From Lachnospiraceae bacterium (GTDB lineage Bacteria; Bacillota; Clostridia; Lachnospirales; Lachnospiraceae): 8,446 nt of DNA. Below, in pieces: positions 4,359-8,446 of the stretch (its first letter is position 1; every line of letters begins with the position of its first letter). The DNA is taken from the NCBI GenBank assembly GCA_021205045.1, contig JAJPYH010000001.1, forward strand, positions 1 through 8,446, read 5' to 3'. The notes below the pieces were generated by a model that made no database searches, was not told where the DNA came from, and was given only the letters and a program-made list of their open reading frames with translations. The translations under genes and the position numbers were made by a program.

Positions 4359-6866
4359 ATGGGAAACATTCAATTAAGAATAAGAGAGGTTCAGGAGAGC
4401 CTGGTCGTTTTGGAGTGGGATGCGCCCTGCCCGGAGGAAGCTGCGGAAGGCAGGAGTGCGGTACGGAATGGGGAGTTTACTTATCGTGTATACTGGGCAG
4501 ATCGTTTTAGTCCTCAGATGGAATATAAGTGCCTTGCTGAGACGGAGGAGAGCACCTATACTTTACATAAATCCACCCATATCCCCCATTATGTGTATGT
4601 GGAGGCAGTATCGGATGGAAAGGTCATCGCAAAGAGCGAGATTGTGAAAACGCCGGTGGGGCGTGTACTGCATGAGCAGCTGGAAAAGCTCAGCCGGGGA
4701 CTCATTGCCGTGAAGGTGAAGGAGGGAGTGTTCCTCTCCTGGCGGCTGTTTCTGGATGAGGTCACGGGTTATACGAAGACCGGCATGAGCGGCACGGATT
4801 TTGTGGTATACCGGAATGGGGAGAAACTGGCAGTGGTGACGGACAGCACCAATTATCTGGACGCGGACGGCACGGCGGAGGATGAGTACGCGGTGGCGGC
4901 GATTCCCGGAGAGCATGGGCTTGTGCGGAACGATGTTTGGGAGAGTATACCTTGCTGTAAGGCGGTAAAGCCCTGGAATCATGACGCCCCCTACACAGAA
5001 ATTCCGCTGCGGAAGCCGGAGGGCGGCGTCACACCTGCAGGGCAGGCCTTTACCTACAGCGCAAACGACATGAGCGTGGGAGACGTGGACGGCGACGGAG
5101 AGTATGAGTTTTTTGTCAAGTGGGATCCCTCCAATTCCCATGATGTTTCTCAGCGCGGATATACGGGGCACTGCCTGATTGACTGTTATAAGCTGGATGG
5201 AAGACTTTTATGGCGCCTGGACATGGGCGACAACATTCGCGCGGGGGCTCACTATACCCAGTTTATTGTCTATGATTTTGACGGGGACGGAAAGGCGGAG
5301 ATGTCAGTAAAGACCGCTCCCGGCACCTGTATGACCGTATTTAACGAGAACGGCACTGTGAAGAGCTGCCGTTATATCACTTTGCCCCGGGAGGATGAGG
5401 CAAAGGGAGTGACCAATCAGGATAATTATGTATGCAGTGCCGATGATTATTACCGGCATCTGGCTGAGGTATTCACCCACTGGCAGGAGTATCCCCAGGT
5501 GAAGCAGGGGCAATGGCCTTCCTCAGTGGAGGAGTGCATCGGCCTTGCGCCGAAATACAGCTATCCTCTCAGCGAGGAGGACGCCCGGGAGCTGACTGAT
5601 TATTTCATGGATATATACGCGCCCTCCCTCAGTGACAAAAATAAGCTGCGGGAGTTTGAGGGCTTTATCTACGAGGGGCCGGAGTACCTGACCATGTTCG
5701 CCGGTACCGGGGAGGAAATTGAGACCATTCCTTTCCCTCATCCCAGAGATGACGATGGTCTGCTGTGGGGAGATTACGCCTTCCTCAGGATCGAGCCCTG
5801 CAACCGGGTGGACAGGTTTTTGTCCGGCGTGGCCTATCTGGACGGGGAGCGGCCCTACCTGATCATCTGCCGGGGATATTACACCAGGACCACCATTGTG
5901 GCCTATGATTTCTTTGAGAGAAAGCATCGGGTGAAGTTTGATGTTGACAGCGGTTATATTCCCATGGACAATCCTTTCCGCTTCTGGACCAATCACAAGG
6001 ATGGGTCAGACCCGGTTTACGGCTGCATCGCAGGACAGGGAGATCATTCCCTGGCCACGGCGGATGTGGACGGGGACGGCTGCCAGGAGATTATTTACGG
6101 CGCGGTGGTGATCGACCACGACGGAAGCGTGCTTTATTCGGCAAAGGGATATCTGCCGGACGGGCGTTACGTGAAGCTCTGCCATGGGGATTCCATGCAT
6201 GTGGCGGTGATCGATCCGGATCGTCCCGGATATCAGATTTTCAATGTATTTGAGGAAGGGAAGGACGCTCCCTACGGCTGGGCTCTTCGGGACGCTGAGA
6301 CCGGGGAGGCCATTTTTGGAGAGTACGCGGAGGAAGACCTGGGACGCTGCCTGATCGGCGACGTCAGCCCTGATGTGCGCGGATTGTCTGTCTGGGTGAA
6401 CGATGTATATGACTGCAAGGGACATAAGCTGGCAGACAAGCCCCTGAGCACCAACGCCAATATCCGCTGGGCTGCGGACCTGACCACTCAGGTCATTGAT
6501 GAGGCAAATTACCTGACCGGAGAGCATATCGGTGTGATCAATGACAATACCCACGGGGAAATGCTGCGGCCGGAGGGAACGCTGACCAATAATGGTACGA
6601 AGGGAAATCCCTGCCTGATCGCCGATGTGTTCGGGGATTTCAGAGAAGAGCTTCTGCTGAGAACCGCGGACAGCAGCGCTATCCGCATTTACACCAGCAC
6701 GGAGGTGACGGAGCATAAGCTTTTCACTCTGATGCACGATACCATGTACCGGACCGGCATTGCCTGGCAGAATAACTGCTACAATCAGCCCTGCTATACG
6801 AAATTTTATTACGCCAGCGATATGGATTTCTCCCAGGTGCTGCCGTGGCTTAAGGAGGAGACTTAA
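4359..6866 (+). CDS. Rhamnogalacturonan lyase, polysaccharide lyase family 11 (YesW/YesX-like), cytoplasmic
   Basis: PL11 enzymes cleave the Rha-GalA backbone of pectin rhamnogalacturonan-I by beta-elimination, with Ca ions bound in a beta-propeller. The ATG at 4359 is chosen because AGAGGAG (4348-4354) precedes it and earlier in-frame starts fall upstream of or within the promoter. The product is 835 aa, longer than YesW/YesX at a little over 600 as I recall. Residues 1-100 look like an extra fibronectin-III-like domain. The RG-lyase N-terminal domain starts near 106 (LEKLSRGLIAVKV). The propeller carries DVDGDGEYE (242-250), DFDGDGKAE (306-314) and DVDGDGCQE (569-577). Other family blocks are KWDPSNS (254), NIRAGAHYTQF (292), NRVDRFLSGVAYLDG (482) and IAWQNNCYNQP (801). 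No signal peptide or membrane segment is present, so it probably acts on imported oligosaccharides, as a YesX-like exo-enzyme would; that is inference. An insert at about 324-441 is unusual. Confidence 0.9.
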   Translation: MGNIQLRIREVQESLVVLEWDAPCPEEAAEGRSAVRNGEFTYRVYWADRFSPQMEYKCLAETEESTYTLHKSTHIPHYVYVEAVSDGKVIAKSEIVKTPVGRVLHEQLEKLSRGLIAVKVKEGVFLSWRLFLDEVTGYTKTGMSGTDFVVYRNGEKLAVVTDSTNYLDADGTAEDEYAVAAIPGEHGLVRNDVWESIPCCKAVKPWNHDAPYTEIPLRKPEGGVTPAGQAFTYSANDMSVGDVDGDGEYEFFVKWDPSNSHDVSQRGYTGHCLIDCYKLDGRLLWRLDMGDNIRAGAHYTQFIVYDFDGDGKAEMSVKTAPGTCMTVFNENGTVKSCRYITLPREDEAKGVTNQDNYVCSADDYYRHLAEVFTHWQEYPQVKQGQWPSSVEECIGLAPKYSYPLSEEDARELTDYFMDIYAPSLSDKNKLREFEGFIYEGPEYLTMFAGTGEEIETIPFPHPRDDDGLLWGDYAFLRIEPCNRVDRFLSGVAYLDGERPYLIICRGYYTRTTIVAYDFFERKHRVKFDVDSGYIPMDNPFRFWTNHKDGSDPVYGCIAGQGDHSLATADVDGDGCQEIIYGAVVIDHDGSVLYSAKGYLPDGRYVKLCHGDSMHVAVIDPDRPGYQIFNVFEEGKDAPYGWALRDAETGEAIFGEYAEEDLGRCLIGDVSPDVRGLSVWVNDVYDCKGHKLADKPLSTNANIRWAADLTTQVIDEANYLTGEHIGVINDNTHGEMLRPEGTLTNNGTKGNPCLIADVFGDFREELLLRTADSSAIRIYTSTEVTEHKLFTLMHDTMYRTGIAWQNNCYNQPCYTKFYYASDMDFSQVLPWLKEET

Positions 6867-6895
6867 GCCGCTGCAAAGCTCATAGATGAAAAGAT

Positions 6896-6936
6896 TTCCC
6901 CCAGGGCATTCAGAAAAAGAGGCAGCCCTGGGGGAA
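6896..6936 (-). terminator. Hairpin between convergent lyase and Uma2 genes, mainly a minus-strand terminator
   Basis: A perfect 12-bp stem (6896-6907 with 6925-6936) encloses a 17-nt loop. On the minus strand it is followed by ATCTTTTC, a short U-rich tract, so it should terminate the Uma2 transcript. On the plus strand no U-tract follows. It may still block or stabilise the 3' end of the lyase mRNA, whose stop codon lies 29 nt upstream. Confidence 0.7.
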
Positions 6937-6949
6937 GCGTATTGTATTG

Positions 6950-7516
6950 TCACGTATCTGACGGAATATCGCCGGTCAGCTCCGCAAAGTCAATGGTCAG
7001 ATCCTCAAAAATATTGGAAGTGATTTTGTCATTAAAGGTGTAGGTGTGAACCTGAAAGCGCTCCTGTTCCAGATAATATACCATAACATTTCTGCTGGAA
7101 GGGTCAATAATCCAGTATTCTCTGACGCCCGCATCAGCGTAAAGATTCAGCTTGCGCACATAGTCGTGTCCGGGATTGGTGGGAGAAACGATCTCAATGA
7201 TCCAGTCGGGAGCCCCGGTGCAGCCCCGGTCCGTAAGTTTTGAGCGGTCACAGACAATGCTGATGTCCGGTTCCACGGTGTTGTCCCGGTCGTTTCTCAA
7301 TTTGACAGCAAAAGGAGCGTGGTATACGCGGCAGGAGCCGTGCTTTGAATGTATATAATTATTAATTGCTGTGTGCAATTCAGCTGAGATTTCCTGATGA
7401 ATCCGGCTGGGCGCTGCCAGATAGTAGAGCCGTCCGTTGATCAGCTCCGCACGGACATTTTCAGGGAGATTCCAGTAATCATCTTCGGTATAGATGTGTT
7501 CCTTTGGCAATGGCAT
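6950..7516 (-). CDS. Uma2 family (DUF820) PD-(D/E)XK nuclease-fold protein
   Basis: Uma2 proteins have a restriction-endonuclease-like fold, but their biological role is not established. The start at 7516 follows AAGGAGG (complement of 7524-7530) with 7 nt spacing; a longer open frame to 7633 would run through the promoter. The product is 188 aa, typical for the family. The N-terminal part (residues 9-60) has the usual YTEDDYWNLPE and RAELINGRLYYL pattern. Nuclease-core residues are intact: Asp84 in EPDI, Glu108 in IIEIVSP and Lys122 in RKLNLY. These are followed by GVREYWIIDP (130-139), so it looks functional rather than decayed. It is a single-gene unit, convergent with the lyase and divergent from hsp20, and there is no sign that it works with either. 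Some relatives lie in mobile or defence contexts, but nothing nearby supports that here. Confidence 0.9.
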   Translation of the reverse strand: MPLPKEHIYTEDDYWNLPENVRAELINGRLYYLAAPSRIHQEISAELHTAINNYIHSKHGSCRVYHAPFAVKLRNDRDNTVEPDISIVCDRSKLTDRGCTGAPDWIIEIVSPTNPGHDYVRKLNLYADAGVREYWIIDPSSRNVMVYYLEQERFQVHTYTFNDKITSNIFEDLTIDFAELTGDIPSDT

Positions 7517-7542
7517 AAGGACGCCTCCTTTCCTTTCATAAG

Positions 7543-7566
7543 ATGGTGAAGTCCGCTTTGGCGGAC
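7543..7566. promoter_or_regulatory. Dyad just downstream of the Uma2 start site, possible operator or leader hairpin
   Basis: GTCCGC (7551-7556) and GCGGAC (7561-7566) form a perfect 6-bp inverted repeat around TTTG. It lies about 10-25 nt inside the Uma2 transcript, a position suited to a repressor operator. The block 7543-7566 recurs at 7705-7728 with 19 of 24 matching bases, on the other side of the promoter. This favours a DNA-binding site over a purely RNA structure, though both remain possible. Confidence 0.4.
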
Positions 7567-7582
7567 AGGTTGATCTGGTTAC

Positions 7583-7611
7583 AGTATATATGAAAAGGAA
7601 ACATTCGTCAA
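7583..7611 (-). promoter_or_regulatory. Consensus-like promoter of the Uma2 gene
   Basis: Reading the minus strand, TTGACG (complement of 7606-7611) is followed after exactly 17 nt by TATACT (complement of 7583-7588). Each box matches five of six consensus bases. Transcription would start near 7576, giving a leader of about 60 nt. A promoter this good suggests the gene is actively expressed. Confidence 0.7.
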
Positions 7612-7704
7612 ACGATATTCCCGGGGAAGACATTGCTTGAAGTTACAGTGAATTGCAGTTGCCTGAATTTGCATGGCTGCTATTCGCGGATTCGACTTTT
7701 ATAT

Positions 7705-7728
7705 ATGGTGATGTCCGCGATGGCAGGC
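7705..7728. repeat. Second copy of the dyad-containing block
   Basis: This block matches 7543-7566 at 19 of 24 positions, including ATGGTGANGTCCGC (13 of 14 bases identical). The dyad is degenerate here: GTCCGC with GCAGGC. It lies 162 bp from the first copy and about 95 bp upstream of the Uma2 -35 box. An overlapping longer dyad, TCGCGGA (7684-7690) with TCCGCGA (7714-7720), is also present. Confidence 0.35.
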
Positions 7729-7766
7729 ATATTTGTTTAGAAATAGTTTATTATTTTAATAAATAA

Positions 7767-7799
7767 TTATTAGCACTCACTATTGACGAGTGCTAATAA
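7767..7799. promoter_or_regulatory. CIRCE operator (HrcA binding site) of hsp20
   Basis: TTAGCACTC (7770-7778), a 9-nt spacer and GAGTGCTAA (7788-7796) match the CIRCE consensus exactly. The dyad extends to 12-nt arms covering 7767-7799. CIRCE is the target of the heat-shock repressor HrcA, which represses until unfolded protein draws off GroEL. The -35 box of hsp20 begins inside the spacer, so bound HrcA should directly exclude RNA polymerase. The hrcA gene itself is not in the window. Confidence 0.95.
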
Positions 7800-7811
7800 C
7801 TGTGCTATAAC
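7783..7811 (+). promoter_or_regulatory. Promoter of hsp20, overlapping CIRCE
   Basis: TTGACG (7783-7788) is spaced 17 nt from TATAAC (7806-7811), each five of six consensus bases. Start of transcription is expected near 7818. A very AT-rich stretch (about 7733-7770) lies directly upstream and may act as an UP element, partly covered by the CIRCE arm. The remainder of the 370-nt gene-free gap 7517-7886 shows only the elements listed separately. Confidence 0.75.
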
Positions 7812-7833
7812 ATATACATCAAACAAAACAACA

Positions 7834-7880
7834 ACCCGAGAACAAAAATGAACAGTTCCCGGTTTTCATGAAAGGAGAGA
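7834..7880 (+). promoter_or_regulatory. Leader hairpin and UUUU/SD pairing upstream of hsp20, possible RNA thermometer
   Basis: In the 5' UTR, CCGAGAAC (7836-7843) can pair with GTTCCCGG (7855-7862) with one A.C mismatch. Immediately after, UUUU (7863-7866) can pair with AAAG (7871-7874), the 5' edge of the Shine-Dalgarno AAAGGAGAG, across a 4-nt loop. The arrangement resembles fourU-type thermometers, but the second helix is very weak. It may be coincidence, and the first stem followed by UUUU could also attenuate transcription. Confidence 0.25.
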
Positions 7881-7886
7881 TGTATT

Positions 7887-8318
7887 ATGTTGATGCCCAG
7901 TATTTTTGAGGATAATTTTATGGATGACTTTTTCGGTGTTCCAGCCAGAAGAGATCACAGGAGAGAGGAAGTGCTCGGTTCTATGATGCAGACAGATGTA
8001 CAGGAGAATGAGACCGGCTACACGGTGACAATGAATATCCCCGGCGTGAAAAAGGAGAATGTGAAGGCCGAGCTGAAGGAAGGCTACCTGACAGTCACCG
8101 TTTCCACCAACAGCTCCGATGAGCAGAAGGATACCAATGGCAGGTATATCCGCAGGGAGCGTTATCAGGGAAGCTGCAGCAGAAGCTTTTATGTGGGCAA
8201 GGATATCACACAGGAGGATATCAAGGCCAAATTTGAGGACGGTACCCTGAAGCTTTCCATTCCGAAGAAGGAAGCCATTCCGGAGAAGAAGGAAAATAAT
8301 TATATTGAAATCCTGTAA
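7887..8318 (+). CDS. hsp20: Small heat-shock protein, Hsp20/alpha-crystallin family
   Basis: This is an ATP-independent cytoplasmic holdase that binds unfolding proteins during heat and other stress and passes them to DnaK/ClpB-type refolding. The ATG at 7887 is preferred over the in-frame ATG at 7893 because AAAGGAGAG (7871-7879) is better spaced from it. The product is 143 aa, usual for bacterial sHsps. The short N-terminal arm (residues 1-33) has FMDDFFG. The alpha-crystallin domain spans about 34-128, with NIPGVKKENVKAEL (50-63) and the conserved A-x-x-x-D-G-x-L block (114-121). The C-terminal tail carries the I-x-I anchor, I140-E-I142, needed for oligomer assembly. It is a single-gene unit with its own CIRCE-controlled promoter and strong terminator. 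Confidence 0.95.
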   Translation: MLMPSIFEDNFMDDFFGVPARRDHRREEVLGSMMQTDVQENETGYTVTMNIPGVKKENVKAELKEGYLTVTVSTNSSDEQKDTNGRYIRRERYQGSCSRSFYVGKDITQEDIKAKFEDGTLKLSIPKKEAIPEKKENNYIEIL

Positions 8319-8325
8319 TTGCAGG

Positions 8326-8366
8326 AAAAGCCCTCTCGCGGCAGTTGCCGTGAGGGGGCTTTTTTG
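8326..8366 (+). terminator. Intrinsic terminator of hsp20
   Basis: The arm starting AAAAGCCCTC at 8326 pairs over about 17 bp, with two G.U pairs, with the arm ending GGGGGCTTTT. The loop is 4 nt, and a run of six T (8360-8365) follows. It begins 8 nt after the stop codon. Confidence 0.92.
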
Positions 8367-8376
8367 CGCGCATATT

Positions 8377-8405
8377 TTGATTTTTTTTACAGATACTAGT
8401 ATAAC
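8377..8405 (+). promoter_or_regulatory. Possible promoter for a gene beyond the right edge
   Basis: TTGATT (8377-8382) is spaced 17 nt from TATAAC (8400-8405). The 10-bp palindrome ATACTAGTAT (8393-8402) overlaps the -10 box and could be an operator. Downstream, GGCCA (8421-8425) can pair with TGGCT (8431-8435) ahead of TTTT, but no gene begins before the window ends at 8446. Confidence 0.35.
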
Positions 8406-8446
8406 ATAAAATAAATAACTGGCCAAATAATGGCTTTTGTGCTATA

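Noticed and set aside
6006..6953. A 315-codon minus-strand open frame opposite the end of the lyase
   Set aside because: It overlaps the conserved PL11 coding frame fully, its product has no recognisable domain, and the minus-strand terminator at 6896-6936 lies inside its start.
6950..7516. Uma2 gene as part of a mobile element or defence island
   Set aside because: No transposase, inverted terminal repeats, target duplication or other defence gene is present in the window; it looks like a stable single-gene unit.

Overview
The window reads as a piece of a Bacillota genome, most likely a gut-type Lachnospiraceae or related Clostridia. The evidence is the strong AGGAGG-type ribosome binding sites, sigma-A-like promoters, a CIRCE heat-shock operator, an LplB/YtcP-type sugar importer without its own ATPase, and a rhamnogalacturonan lyase of the kind found in pectin-using Firmicutes. 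No rRNA, tRNA, CRISPR array, transposase or phage gene was seen, and the taxonomic placement is an inference.

Left part (1-4084): a strong terminator-like hairpin (67-115) closes something upstream of the window. It is followed by a promoter (183-210) and a three-gene carbohydrate importer operon. The operon holds two CUT1-type permeases (292-1272 and 1287-2189, 14 nt apart) and, after 132 nt containing two tandem RNA hairpins, a large solute-binding lipoprotein (2322-3980). The lipoprotein has both a twin-arginine motif and a lipobox, followed by a long serine linker. An intrinsic terminator (4038-4084) ends the operon.

Middle part (4085-6949): a separate near-consensus promoter (4209-4237), overlapping a degenerate 56-nt tandem repeat, drives a PL11-family rhamnogalacturonan lyase (4359-6866). 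The lyase has no signal peptide. The simplest model is that rhamnogalacturonan-I fragments made outside the cell are captured by the binding protein, imported through the two permeases (powered by a shared MsmK/UgpC-type ATPase encoded elsewhere) and cut further in the cytoplasm by the lyase. The separate promoters suggest that importer and enzyme can be tuned independently.

Right part (6950-8446): a convergent Uma2-family nuclease-fold gene lies on the minus strand (6950-7516) with its own consensus promoter and two related dyads around that promoter. Divergently, a small heat-shock protein (7887-8318) is controlled by a perfect CIRCE operator whose spacer contains the -35 box. A strong terminator follows, and then a possible promoter pointing out of the window. 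These genes are not functionally tied to the pectin genes.

I did not find a clearly new multi-gene system. The points most worth a second look are the Tat-type lipoprotein signal on the sugar-binding protein, the tandem repeat over the lyase promoter, the insert inside the lyase catalytic domain, the hairpin with a buried Shine-Dalgarno and four-codon ORF before the binding-protein gene, and the paired dyads around the Uma2 promoter.
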